Assembly (NCBI RefSeq): GCF_947498635.1
Contig: NZ_CANMKV010000010.1
Location: 62,001-126,000 of the forward strand
Length of the DNA: 64,000 nt
Direction of reading: 5' to 3'
DNA from: an uncultured Microbulbifer sp.
Lineage (GTDB): Bacteria; Pseudomonadota; Gammaproteobacteria; Pseudomonadales; Cellvibrionaceae
Position 1 is the stretch's first letter. Each line of letters opens with the position of its first letter. A program made the position numbers and the translations under genes. Shown in pieces: positions 29,978-38,245 of this stretch. The notes below the pieces were generated by a model that was not told the origin of the DNA, searched no databases, and was given only the letters and a program-made list of their open reading frames with translations.

Positions 29978-31687
29978 GTGGTGCAGGCAAAAAGTGAATT
30001 GCGCAAGATCAACATCACTTCTGTCAATGTGGTCAAGGATGAGCTGGTTGTAGCAATAGATAGTGCTGCCGCTCACTTGGACAAATTTGCAGCAGATACC
30101 ACCCGAAAACAGTCACTGGAGGAATGTCTGGCTGCCCTCAGGCAGGTGAGCGGAGTCCTGCAAATGGTGCAGCTCCACGCGGGTGAGTTGCTGACACAAG
30201 AGAAGATCGCTGCTTTGACTGAAGTACTGGAGCAGCGCCAGCAGCCGACCGAAGAGCTGATGGAAGCTCTGGGCACGGCCTTTTATGTGCTCGGCCGCTA
30301 TCTTGATTTTGTGCAAAACCGAGCGATTGCTCGCCCGGAGCTACTAATACCCTTTATTAATAATTTACGCGCGGCGCGTTCCCAGCCCCCTGTACCTGAG
30401 AGCCATTTTTTTCGCTGTAATCTGAGTGCCTCGATACCCGGCATGGGGGCTTCGGCAGTGATGTCTGAGGACTTGCGCAGTTTTGTCCGCAGGTTTCGCC
30501 ATATGTACCAGGTTGGCCTGTTAGCGCTGTTACGCGGCAAGCCCCGCGGCCCGGCCTTCACAATGATGGCTCGGGCATTAGAGCGCATAGCGAGTATCAC
30601 TACTGGACGTCCCAACGGGCGCCTCTGGGTGGTGGCTGGTGCTGCCCTTGGTGGCATGGCCGCTGGTGAAATGCGCATCAGTCGCTCGCGAGTTATGGTT
30701 TTCAGTATGTTTGACCGCTGGCTGCGGGCATTGCAGAAAGAGTGCGATACCGCCTTGGACCAGCCGGCTCCACCAATTCTTTTGAAAGAGTGTATCTATT
30801 GGTTGGCTCTTTCCCGGCCCAATGCGGGTGGAGCAAAGCTACTTAGTGCCTTTTCTGCCGAAGCGCTTGAATACACTGAAGATGAACTGGAGAGAGAGCG
30901 CACGAGCCTCGGAGGTCCTGGCGCTACGGCAATTTCAGCTGTTGCCAACGCCCTGGATGAGGAGCTATCCGGTGTGCGGCGAATGCTCGATAATATCGAG
31001 ATGATTGGTGTATCCGATATCGATGAAAACGATGGCCTGGCCAGTACCCTGCAGAGGGTTGCCGGTACATTGCAGATGTTGAACTTCAAGCGGATTGGCG
31101 AAAGCCTGCGCAATGCTGTGGCCGAATATCAGAGTGCAGCGGGAGCCGGTGGTTCTGTTGCAGACGCAGCGCTGCAGAAATTAACCGGCCAAGTATTAAT
31201 GGTGGATAGCACCGTGCGGGCTTTGAAGCAAAGTACCAGCATTGATCTCGACGAATACGGTCATGCGGATATCGCGTTCGAGCATAGCCAGCTGGCCGAA
31301 GCGGAAGTTGCCGTACTCAAGGAAGCCGAAGCGGGGCTGGCTCTGATCAAGCGGGCCCTGGCCGCTTATGCGGATTCTGGTTTTGATCACGGCCATATCC
31401 GCAATGTATCCACCACCCTAAACTCAGTTAGGGGCGGTCTGATTGTACTCAATCTCCGTCGTGCCGCAGCGGTTGTCGAAGGCCTGTTGAGTTTTGTCGA
31501 AACTGTAGTAGATAGACACGATGCCGCGCCTGAGGTAGAGCAGTTATTGGATATTTTTGCCGATGCCATTATCAGCCTCGAATACTATCTCGGTGAGGTG
31601 AAGCTGCATCGCCAAGCGGATGTTCAGTCCCTGAATCTGGCAGTGGAGAGCCTGGCGGCCCTGGGCTGTCCCGTTGAGGTGGCTTAG
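29978..31687 (+). CDS. fimL: FimL-like regulator of type IV pili / cAMP signalling
   Basis: A 569-residue, mostly helical protein built of Hpt-like helical bundles. It resembles the N-terminal part of the chemotaxis kinase ChpA, as does P. aeruginosa FimL, which works through the CyaB-cAMP-Vfr pathway to promote twitching motility. Segments such as LRQVSGVLQMVQLHAGELLTQE and RVAGTLQMLNFKRIGE have the Hpt-like pattern but lack an obvious phosphorylatable His. The call rests on this pattern, on length (FimL is about 567) and on synteny, because nudC follows directly as in P. aeruginosa. The start is GTG 29978 with AGGAA upstream; the longer upstream frame is not FimL-like. Confidence 0.82.
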   Translation: MVQAKSELRKINITSVNVVKDELVVAIDSAAAHLDKFAADTTRKQSLEECLAALRQVSGVLQMVQLHAGELLTQEKIAALTEVLEQRQQPTEELMEALGTAFYVLGRYLDFVQNRAIARPELLIPFINNLRAARSQPPVPESHFFRCNLSASIPGMGASAVMSEDLRSFVRRFRHMYQVGLLALLRGKPRGPAFTMMARALERIASITTGRPNGRLWVVAGAALGGMAAGEMRISRSRVMVFSMFDRWLRALQKECDTALDQPAPPILLKECIYWLALSRPNAGGAKLLSAFSAEALEYTEDELERERTSLGGPGATAISAVANALDEELSGVRRMLDNIEMIGVSDIDENDGLASTLQRVAGTLQMLNFKRIGESLRNAVAEYQSAAGAGGSVADAALQKLTGQVLMVDSTVRALKQSTSIDLDEYGHADIAFEHSQLAEAEVAVLKEAEAGLALIKRALAAYADSGFDHGHIRNVSTTLNSVRGGLIVLNLRRAAAVVEGLLSFVETVVDRHDAAPEVEQLLDIFADAIISLEYYLGEVKLHRQADVQSLNLAVESLAALGCPVEVA

Positions 31688-31708
31688 TTTGAGAAAGGAG
31701 TCACTTTT

Positions 31709-32512
31709 TTGGTAGATCGCTTTGAACCCGCCGCAAACGTGTGGGGAGCCCCAGAGTTTTCCCAGCAGATTATCGTGGCGCAAGGCTTGGTTCTCTGTGT
31801 AGGGGAGCAGTTCATTCACGAAGCAAATATGCTTCCGAGCGGAGTCGTTATTTCCAGTCATTACCTTGGTGAGCTGGGCGGGCGAAGTTGTGGCGTTCGC
31901 GTGTTGTCTGCGCAACTGAATGTACAGGGCCACGATTGGCGCAATCTGCGCAGCCTGCTGACCTCTACCGAGGAGCACCTGTTTGCCCTGGCTGGGCGCG
32001 CTCTACAGGTGGCCTATTGGGATCGGGATCACCGCTTTTGTGGTCGTTGCGGCACGGCAACACACTACCACTCTATCGACAGGGCCAGGTCTTGCCCAAG
32101 TTGCCAGCTCACGGTCTACCCGAGGATCTCACCTTGCGTCATTATGCTCGTTACCCGCGGGGAGGAGTGTCTGCTGGCGCGCCACGCCAACCGTAGAAAT
32201 ACCACTTATACAGCGCTGGCTGGCTTTATCGAGCCGGGAGAAAGTGCCGAACAGGCCCTGAAGCGGGAAGTCCGTGAAGAAGTTGGGCTTGAGGTGGGAA
32301 ATCTAAGCTATGTCGGCAGTCAGCCCTGGCCCTTTCCCGGGCAGTTGATGTTGGGTTATTTGGCTGAGTGGCAGGGGGGCGAACTCTGTCCCGACCCGAA
32401 TGAGATTGAGGAGGCGCAGTGGTTTCATTACCGTTCTCTGCCTGCCATTCCGCCGGTGCAAACGTTGTCAGGGCAGTTGATACAAACTTTTATGGAGTTG
32501 CAGGCGTCGTAA
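31709..32512 (+). CDS. nudC: NAD(+) diphosphatase / RNA NAD-decapping enzyme
   Basis: A 267-residue Nudix hydrolase that cleaves NADH to NMNH and AMP and removes NAD caps from RNA 5' ends. The zinc ribbon has CGRCG and CPSC. The Nudix box reads GFIEPGESAEQALKREVREEVG, with the catalytic REVREE. Downstream, VGSQPWPFPGQLMLG is the SQPWPFPxS motif that separates the NudC subfamily from other Nudix enzymes. The start is TTG 31709 with AGGAG eight bases before. It lies 21 bases after fimL and so is probably cotranscribed. Confidence 0.95.
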   Translation: MVDRFEPAANVWGAPEFSQQIIVAQGLVLCVGEQFIHEANMLPSGVVISSHYLGELGGRSCGVRVLSAQLNVQGHDWRNLRSLLTSTEEHLFALAGRALQVAYWDRDHRFCGRCGTATHYHSIDRARSCPSCQLTVYPRISPCVIMLVTRGEECLLARHANRRNTTYTALAGFIEPGESAEQALKREVREEVGLEVGNLSYVGSQPWPFPGQLMLGYLAEWQGGELCPDPNEIEEAQWFHYRSLPAIPPVQTLSGQLIQTFMELQAS

Positions 32513-32539
32513 ATTTTCTGGCGATCCGGATTAAGCAGT

Positions 32540-33208
32540 GTGGAGTTCAATATAAATATGTATCTCTTGATTACCTTTTTGATAGCCATATTGGCCCTAT
32601 TACTCATTTTTTGGGGGACGAGGGTATTGCTTGGCGGTACCTGGGTGATGGGCTTTTTACGTGGTTCTATTGGGTTGGTTTTCTTTGGGTTGGCCCTGTG
32701 GATCGTATTGGTTGCAGCGGATGTATACAGCTATCGAAACCTGGCGAATGAACACAGTGTCGGCATTGTGTCATTCAAGAAAATTGCCGAGCAGCAGTTT
32801 GAGGTAAAATTTTCCGATGCGGATGGTATTTCGCAAAGGTTTGAATTGTACGGCGACCAGTGGCAACTGGATGCGCGTATGCTGAAATGGCAGGGGCCTC
32901 TGGCTCGCTGGGGTATCAAACCCGCGTATCGCCTGGATCGCCTCAGTGGTCGATACTTAACACTGCAAGATGAGCGGATACGCGAACGCTCGGTACACCA
33001 AATTGATGGTACAAACTATGGCGTCGATATTTGGCAATTTGTGCAGGGCTTCGATCAAACCTTTCCTTTCGTTGATGCTGTGTACGGAAGCGCAACGTTT
33101 TTGCCGATGGAGGATGGTGCAGTCTACGAGGTGCGTATCAGCCACAGCGGCTTACTGGCGCGCCCACTGAATCAGCAGGCGACCTCCGCGCTGGACGGCT
33201 GGCAGTAG
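32540..33208 (+). CDS. Membrane protein of unknown function, fimL-nudC locus
   Basis: A 222-residue protein with two adjacent N-terminal membrane helices (about 8-26 and 37-60), followed by a soluble domain of about 160 residues rich in beta strands and aromatic residues. The orientation is likely N-in with the soluble part cytoplasmic or periplasmic depending on loop charge; I cannot decide. Genes in this position in Pseudomonas are annotated as conserved hypotheticals or, without clear reason, as multidrug transporters. The start is GTG 32540; an ATG at 32558 is an alternative. It sits between nudC and sohB with short gaps, so it is probably part of the same operon. Confidence 0.7.
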   Translation: MEFNINMYLLITFLIAILALLLIFWGTRVLLGGTWVMGFLRGSIGLVFFGLALWIVLVAADVYSYRNLANEHSVGIVSFKKIAEQQFEVKFSDADGISQRFELYGDQWQLDARMLKWQGPLARWGIKPAYRLDRLSGRYLTLQDERIRERSVHQIDGTNYGVDIWQFVQGFDQTFPFVDAVYGSATFLPMEDGAVYEVRISHSGLLARPLNQQATSALDGWQ

Positions 33209-33256
33209 GGCAGCTTAATAATTATCAAAATTGCAAGGCAGCAATCTGGAGTATAA

Positions 33257-34408
33257 GTGGAATTTTTAATTGAATATGGCCTGTTTCTGGCAAAAATCGT
33301 TACTGTCATTCTGGCTCTGATGGTATTGATTGGGTTTATTTTTGCTAATCGTGAACAATTGAAGGAGAGGGTACAGGGGCATATCAGCGTAACGCGCTTG
33401 AATGACCGCTATGAGCAATTCAAGGAAACTTTGTTGGAAGCGGTGATGGAAAAGCATGAGTTTGCCCATCTAAAGAAACAGCTGGCTAAAGAGAAAAAAG
33501 CGGAAGAAAAGGCGCTTCTCAAGAAACATAAGGCAGCCGCGAAGAGGAAAGGGTCTAAAGCGGCCAGCTCAGAGGTCGGGGCCAAAGTGTTGCAAAAGAG
33601 CGCCCCTGAAGCAGAACCCGAAAAACAAGCCGGTTCGAACGGTGAGCGAAAGCGTATTTTTGTAACCCAGTTCAACGGTGATATCAAAGCGAGTGGCCTC
33701 TCTCATCTTCGCGAGGAGATTACGGCGATCCTACAAGTGGCTGAAGCTGGGGATGAAGTACTCCTTTGTCTGGAAAGTCCCGGGGGTATGGTCGCCAATT
33801 ATGGTCTCGCAGCGAGTCAGCTAGCGCGGGTGCGCAGTGCCGGAATTCAGCTCACTATTGCAGTTGATAAAGTGGCCGCTAGTGGGGGCTATATGATGGC
33901 CTGCGTGGCCGACAAAATCCTGGCTGCGCCGTTTGCTATGGTGGGTTCTATCGGCGTACTGGCTCAGCTGCCCAATTTTAACCGCCTTCTTAAGCGCCAC
34001 GATGTCGATTATGAGCTTTTTACCGCGGGTGAATACAAGCGCACGGTAACGATGTTTGGGGAAAATACCGAAGAGGGTCGCGAGAAGTTCCAAAGTGACC
34101 TAGAGGAGATACACGTGCTTTTCCAGCATTTTATCAGTGAATATCGCCCCAATCTTGATGTTGCCAAGGTGGCAACTGGAGAGGTTTGGTTCGGGCAAAA
34201 AGCCCTTTCAATGGGGTTGGTTGATGAGTTGAAAACCTCGGACGAGTACCTGACTGAATGCGCTCGCGAGGTGGAATTGTTCCAGGTGGAATATAAAGAG
34301 AAGAAGAATATCGCCAAGAAAATGGGACTGGCCGCTGAGGCGGGCATAGAATCGGCACTGACGCGCCTATTCTCAAGATTGACTGCTTGGCGCCACCACG
34401 CTCAGTAA
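33257..34408 (+). CDS. sohB: Inner-membrane S49 family peptidase SohB
   Basis: A 383-residue signal-peptide-peptidase-like serine protease. One N-terminal membrane helix (about 8-29) is followed by a highly charged Lys/Glu/Ala linker (about 65-130) and then the S49 domain. The Ser-Lys dyad is Ser209 in DKVAASGGYMMAC and Lys261 in AGEYKRTVTMFGE; the oxyanion strand is CLESPGGMV. The start is GTG 33257 with CTGGAG five bases upstream. SohB is a high-copy suppressor of htrA loss in E. coli, so a role in envelope protein quality control is likely. Confidence 0.93.
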   Translation: MEFLIEYGLFLAKIVTVILALMVLIGFIFANREQLKERVQGHISVTRLNDRYEQFKETLLEAVMEKHEFAHLKKQLAKEKKAEEKALLKKHKAAAKRKGSKAASSEVGAKVLQKSAPEAEPEKQAGSNGERKRIFVTQFNGDIKASGLSHLREEITAILQVAEAGDEVLLCLESPGGMVANYGLAASQLARVRSAGIQLTIAVDKVAASGGYMMACVADKILAAPFAMVGSIGVLAQLPNFNRLLKRHDVDYELFTAGEYKRTVTMFGENTEEGREKFQSDLEEIHVLFQHFISEYRPNLDVAKVATGEVWFGQKALSMGLVDELKTSDEYLTECAREVELFQVEYKEKKNIAKKMGLAAEAGIESALTRLFSRLTAWRHHAQ

Positions 34409-34465
34409 AGGGACCATTGTTTAGGGGGTAATTAGAGATTAACACTGACAAAGGGATAATGCGGC

Positions 34466-35479
34466 ATGAAAAGCATTCTGGATAAGGAGTTTCGGGCTAT
34501 TCGGGTTGAAGAAGTTGCTACAGGCAAGTTTGATCAGCGGGTGGTGACGCGCCATGTTCGAGACCTACCAGCCAACTCTCTACTGTTAAGTGTTTCCTAC
34601 TCCTCCCTAAACTATAAAGACTCAATGTCTGCATTTGGCAACCGCAGCATTACCAGGGAATATCCGCACACGCCGGGGATTGATGCGGTGGCTTCCGTGC
34701 TAGAGGATAAAACTGGCGCTTTTAGTCCGGGGGTAGAACTTCTGGTCACTGGTTATGATTTAGGAATGAACACACCTGGGGGCCTGGCTGAGGTCGTTTC
34801 TGTGCCCCGGGGGTGGGTCTTGCCCCTACCGAAGGGGCTCAGTGCATGGGAATCCATGGCGCTGGGTACTGCCGGGCTGACTGCGGCTCTTTGCGTAGAT
34901 AGATTGTTGGAAGCAGGTGCCGTGCCGCAAGATGGAGAGGTTCTCGTTACGGGCGCCACTGGGGGCGTAGGCTCGATAGCCGTGGCTCTCCTTGCGAATT
35001 TGGGCTTTCGTGTGGCTGCGGTCACAGGAAAGTTAGAGGCGGCTGATTTTTTGACTGAACTGGGTGCCTGGAAGGTTCTGGATAGGGATACTCTTGCTCC
35101 CTTTGCCAATAAGGCCATGGCTAAGCCGCTTTGGGCTTGGGCGGTAGATACCGTTGGCGGGGAAACTCTTTTTAACGTGGTTAAATCCCTGGCTTACGGC
35201 GGTGGCGTGGCGGCCTGCGGTATGGCCTCGGGCGCTCAATTCCATGCAAATGTTTTCCCTTTCATTTTGCGTGGCATCAGCCTTCTAGGTGTCGATAGCG
35301 TAGAGTTGCCAATAGCAAATAAGTCCGCTGTTTGGCAAAAACTGGCTGATCAGTGGTATATCGGCGACAAGCTGAAGCTTATAGCTGAGGATATATCGCT
35401 GGAACAGGCGTCGGAGTTCCTTGCTCGCCTCCATCGTGGCCATGGTATTGGCCGTTACGTAGTGAATATGGCCCTTTGA
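34466..35479 (+). CDS. acuI: Acryloyl-CoA reductase / YhdH-YhfP family oxidoreductase
   Basis: A 337-residue zinc-independent medium-chain dehydrogenase/reductase. The opening YSSLNYKDSMSAFGNRSITREYPHTPGIDA is the YhdH/AcuI signature, and the NADPH-binding loop is VTGATGGVGSIAVALLANLGF. AcuI reduces acryloyl-CoA to propionyl-CoA, which in marine bacteria is important for detoxifying the product of DMSP metabolism. No other DMSP genes are near, so the symbol is by family and the physiological substrate is not proven. The start is ATG 34466. It is followed by the patatin gene after about 155 bases and may form its own unit. Confidence 0.85.
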   Translation: MKSILDKEFRAIRVEEVATGKFDQRVVTRHVRDLPANSLLLSVSYSSLNYKDSMSAFGNRSITREYPHTPGIDAVASVLEDKTGAFSPGVELLVTGYDLGMNTPGGLAEVVSVPRGWVLPLPKGLSAWESMALGTAGLTAALCVDRLLEAGAVPQDGEVLVTGATGGVGSIAVALLANLGFRVAAVTGKLEAADFLTELGAWKVLDRDTLAPFANKAMAKPLWAWAVDTVGGETLFNVVKSLAYGGGVAACGMASGAQFHANVFPFILRGISLLGVDSVELPIANKSAVWQKLADQWYIGDKLKLIAEDISLEQASEFLARLHRGHGIGRYVVNMAL

Positions 35480-35634
35480 CCACTAGATTATTTGGAGCTG
35501 AAAAATAGTAGTGAGTCGGGTTATGGGTTGTCATATTCCGCTATATAAGTAATGGTGTTTGTTGGTACTTGCACTTTTCAATAGCCTTACAGCCACTAGA
35601 GTCATTTGCGGCCTGTTTCTGTTGGAATATTACA

Positions 35635-36897
35635 GTGTCTAAAGGTAGCGAAAAGTCCTTGGTTCCTGTGCAGAACAGCGCTTTGGTACTATCCGGTGGT
35701 GGTGCTCGTGCGGCTTATCAGGCCGGTGTTCTCAAGGCTCTGGCAGAGGTAGTGCCAGAAGATAACCCTCGACCGTTTAAAATTATTTGTGGAACATCTG
35801 CCGGCGCCATGAATGCAATGATGCTGGCGGCCCACCCAGGGACCTTTAAAGAGGCTATCGAGAGCATGTGCTCGGTGTGGATGAGCCTGAGCGTGGAGCG
35901 TGTTTACCGCACCAGCTGGTTCAGCCTCTTAGGTAACCTGCTGTCGATTAGTCGATCCCTATTCAACCAGGGGGTTGGCCGGCAAAAGCCCCTCGCGCTT
36001 CTCGATAATGCGCCTTTGCGCAAGCTTTTAGGGGAGGTGATCAATTTTGATAATATTCAAAAAAATATCGATTCGGGTTACCTTCACGCGACTTGTATTA
36101 ATGCGCTTTCTTACAGTGAAGGTGAATCCGTCAGTTTCTATCAGGCAGCGGATGGGGTGCGCAGCTGGCAACGTTTCCGTCGTTTTGGCATTGCCACACA
36201 GCTGACCGTCGATCATTTGTTGGCCTCTGCTGCAATCCCTGCAATATTTCCCGCGGTAAAAATCAACGATATTTATTATTGCGATGGCGCTATTCGCCAG
36301 ATGGCGCCAATTAGTCCGGCTCTTCACCTCGGCGCCAAACGTGTTTTTGTCGTTGGTGTGTCTGATAATCGCTCACCCATACATTGGGGAAGTCGACGCA
36401 ACGATAGCCAAATTCACTCCCCATCAATGGCTCAAATTGCCACACAATGGTTCAACGCCGCATTTATTGATAGCTTGGAGGGGGACCTGGAACATATGGA
36501 TCGTGTCAATACCTTGCTTGATTCTGTGGATGAGCAAAAGTTTGCGGATTTGGCTCCTTTGCGGCCTGTAGAGTCTGTGGTCATTGAGCCTTCACAGAGT
36601 CTCGCTCGGCTTGGGGGGAGAAAATTACAGTTTTTACCACCCGCGTTACGTTGGTTATTTCGTTCTACCGGGGCGACCCGAGCTGGAGGTGGTGTCTCCG
36701 CAGCCAGTTATCTGCTTTTTGAGCGGCCTTATATTGAGGAGCTGATAGAACTTGGCTACCAGGATGCGATGTGGGAAAAGGATAAGCTGCGTTATTTTTT
36801 GAGACCGCATCCCAAGTTGGAAGTGGAGAAAAAAGGGCTTTTCGGTGCGCGTAAAAAAGGCACTGAGGAGCAGGCTGGCCAGGGAGACTCAACTTGA
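35635..36897 (+). CDS. Patatin-like phospholipase (RssA/PlpD-type cytoplasmic)
   Basis: A 420-residue patatin-family serine acyl hydrolase. The oxyanion loop is LSGGGARAAYQAGVL, the nucleophile elbow is GTSAG with Ser55, and the partner is Asp217 in CDGAIRQMAP, so the Ser-Asp dyad is complete. I see no signal peptide from the chosen GTG 35635 start (TGGAA upstream); an upstream TTG at 35569 would add 22 residues containing hydrophobic and Cys residues but has poor context. The C-terminal region beyond about 300 is specific to this subgroup. Likely acts on membrane lipids; substrate unknown. Confidence 0.82.
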   Translation: MSKGSEKSLVPVQNSALVLSGGGARAAYQAGVLKALAEVVPEDNPRPFKIICGTSAGAMNAMMLAAHPGTFKEAIESMCSVWMSLSVERVYRTSWFSLLGNLLSISRSLFNQGVGRQKPLALLDNAPLRKLLGEVINFDNIQKNIDSGYLHATCINALSYSEGESVSFYQAADGVRSWQRFRRFGIATQLTVDHLLASAAIPAIFPAVKINDIYYCDGAIRQMAPISPALHLGAKRVFVVGVSDNRSPIHWGSRRNDSQIHSPSMAQIATQWFNAAFIDSLEGDLEHMDRVNTLLDSVDEQKFADLAPLRPVESVVIEPSQSLARLGGRKLQFLPPALRWLFRSTGATRAGGGVSAASYLLFERPYIEELIELGYQDAMWEKDKLRYFLRPHPKLEVEKKGLFGARKKGTEEQAGQGDST

Positions 36898-37040
36898 GTG
36901 GCTGGCTGTTTAGAAGAGAGTACCGTTCGTCGCCTGCTTCACTTATCAGGCAAATAATCCGGCGAGTTAATACTGTAGAGTAACCTGCCGCGGCTGACAG
37001 GTGGCCTATCGTCGTCAGCAAGTAAAATTTAATTATCTAA

Positions 37041-37068
37041 GCTTCTTTTCGCTTCTTTTCGCTTCTTT
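37041..37068. repeat. Short tandem repeat, 10-bp unit
   Basis: The unit GCTTCTTTTC occurs almost three times in tandem just 3' of truC. It is a simple low-complexity repeat with no evident function. Confidence 0.8.
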
Positions 37069-37087
37069 GTTTTTAATGCTTGCCTGC

Positions 37088-37828
37088 TTAGGCTCTGGAA
37101 GCCTCAACCCAGTCAAATGTTTCCAGCAGCTTCTTAAACTCACCCCGGGGTTCGGCTTGAAATACTAATGGCGCGCTACTAACAGGGTGTTTCAGCTCTA
37201 GCCTTACTGAATGTAATAGCAGTCTCCCACAACCAAATTGGTGCAAAAAAAAGCGATTGTGTGAGGACTTTCCGTATTTGGGGCAGCCAATCAGCGGATG
37301 GTGGATATGTTTGAGGTGCCTGCGAATCTGGTGGCGGCGGCCAGTCTTCAAGTGAATTTCTACCAGTGAATAGCGGCTGCTGGGGTAGCGGTCAACTTCG
37401 TAGGGTAATTCCACAGTGGCGAGTCTACGTAAAAGTGTAACGGCTTCTTGGCGGGGAAGATCCGATTTCGAGCGCTTGCGTTGATGCTTAAAGTCCGCTA
37501 CCGGTGGTAAGGGGTAATCGATTACTTCCCGCTCGGGGCAGTAACCACGACAGACTGCAATATATTTTTTTTGAGAGTGCTCCTCTTTTAGCTGTTGTTG
37601 TAATTGGGCTGCAGCTTCGCTGCTTTTGGCAAAGACAATTACCCCGGAAGTCGGTTTGTCCAATCTGTGCACTGGGAATAAATGCTGGCCGCTCAGGTCC
37701 CGTAAGTATTGCAGAAGAATACGTATTTCGTGACGATCTATCCCTGAGCGGTGTACGAGCCAGCCTTCAGGTTTGTAGGCGGCAAGAAGGTATTCGTCTT
37801 CAAAGATTATTTCTGGGTCAATACTCAT
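37088..37828 (-). CDS. truC: tRNA pseudouridine(65) synthase
   Basis: A 246-residue RluA-family pseudouridine synthase that modifies U65 of tRNA-Ile and tRNA-Asp. The catalytic loop is HRLDKPTSG with Asp57. Other family blocks are YIAVCRGYCPE, SLVEIHLKTGRRHQIRRHLKHI and HPLIGCPKYGKSSHNRFF, the last being close to E. coli TruC (TGRxHQIRRHxxHxxHPIIGDxxxG). Closest family alternatives are RluA and RluC-like enzymes, but the absence of an S4 domain and the YGK region favour TruC. It is transcribed alone, divergent from the rtcB leader region. Confidence 0.9.
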   Translation of the reverse strand: MSIDPEIIFEDEYLLAAYKPEGWLVHRSGIDRHEIRILLQYLRDLSGQHLFPVHRLDKPTSGVIVFAKSSEAAAQLQQQLKEEHSQKKYIAVCRGYCPEREVIDYPLPPVADFKHQRKRSKSDLPRQEAVTLLRRLATVELPYEVDRYPSSRYSLVEIHLKTGRRHQIRRHLKHIHHPLIGCPKYGKSSHNRFFLHQFGCGRLLLHSVRLELKHPVSSAPLVFQAEPRGEFKKLLETFDWVEASRA

Positions 37829-37869
37829 TTTTCGATCTGATAGAGAGTCGGTTGTTGGATGCGCATTGT

Positions 37870-37888
37870 ATTGTTGTGAGATAACAAT
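37870..37888. promoter_or_regulatory. Dyad, possible operator
   Basis: ATTGTT (37870-37875) and AACAAT (37883-37888) form a perfect inverted repeat around GTGAGAT. It lies 42 bases before the truC start and resembles LacI/PurR-family operators only loosely. Confidence 0.35.
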
Positions 37889-37974
37889 TGCATTTCAAAT
37901 GCTGGAGTCGCTCTGAATTTGAGAGTAGAAATCAGGCTTTAGGAAGAAATACTACCTAAGTGGCGAGAATTAGG

Positions 37975-38015
37975 TTGACATACCGTGGCTAGACAATAAA
38001 ATCTACAGTAGATTT
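37975..38015 (+). promoter_or_regulatory. Promoter with overlapping palindrome, rtcB leader
   Basis: TTGACA (37975-37980) and TAAAAT (37997-38002) are 16 bases apart. From within the -10, AAATCTAC and GTAGATTT (37999-38006, 38008-38015) form a perfect 17-base palindrome around one A, well placed to act as an operator. Confidence 0.55.
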
Positions 38016-38067
38016 AATTAGCTACTCATCTGTTAAGTGTGCACCGCAGCCACGAAGGAGTCATGAA

Positions 38068-38103
38068 ATGCGAAACGTAGATATCAACAACCTGTTTATT
38101 TAA
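38068..38103 (+). CDS. Possible 11-residue leader peptide
   Basis: ATG 38068 is preceded by AAGGAG with seven bases of spacing, and the frame reads MRNVDINNLFI then stop. It is followed immediately by a long hairpin and an intrinsic terminator, so it may be a leader peptide or simply chance. There is no run of a single regulatory codon, which speaks against classical amino-acid attenuation. No homologue is recognised. Confidence 0.35.
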   Translation: MRNVDINNLFI

Positions 38104-38123
38104 TTGCTTTTCATGTGCTTGTG

Positions 38124-38151
38124 CTTGAAAAGTGATTGAGCTTTTCAAGCC
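38124..38151 (+). other. Strong hairpin in rtcB leader
   Basis: GCTTGAAAAG and CTTTTCAAGC form a perfect 10-bp stem with an 8-base loop, directly 5' of the terminator. Confidence 0.6.
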
Positions 38152-38161
38152 AGAATTTTCT

Positions 38162-38189
38162 AAAGCCCTGGCGTCTGCCGGGGCTTTTT
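38162..38189 (+). terminator. Intrinsic terminator before rtcB
   Basis: An 11-bp stem (38162-38172 with 38177-38187, one T-G pair, tetraloop GTCT) is followed by five T. It would end the short leader transcript before rtcB unless read through. Confidence 0.85.
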
Positions 38190-38245
38190 CGTTTTAGGTT
38201 TTGAAGAGCTTTTGCTGATTTATTGGATAAATCCAAGGACTCTAT

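Larger units (their letters stand above)
37829..38245. other. Intergenic region with structured leader before rtcB
   Basis: About 417 bases. In order: a dyad at 37870-37888, a sigma-70 type promoter at 37975-38002, an odd palindrome over its -10 end (37999-38015), a short coding frame with a strong ribosome site (38068-38103), a 10-bp stem at 38124-38151, and an intrinsic terminator at 38162-38189. rtcB starts 57 bases after the terminator. Confidence 0.6.

Noticed and set aside
29660-30076. 138-codon frame on the minus strand overlapping the start of fimL
   Set aside because: No ribosome site or homology pattern; it overlaps a well supported coding sequence.
37041-37068. Tandem GCTTCTTTTC repeats as a possible CRISPR or phage site
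   Set aside because: Unit is only 10 bases, contiguous without spacers, three copies; a simple repeat.
37870-37888. Resemblance to the lac operator
   Set aside because: Shares the ATTGTT/AACAAT arms but lacks the lacO centre and spacing, and no lac-type genes are near; kept only as a generic dyad.
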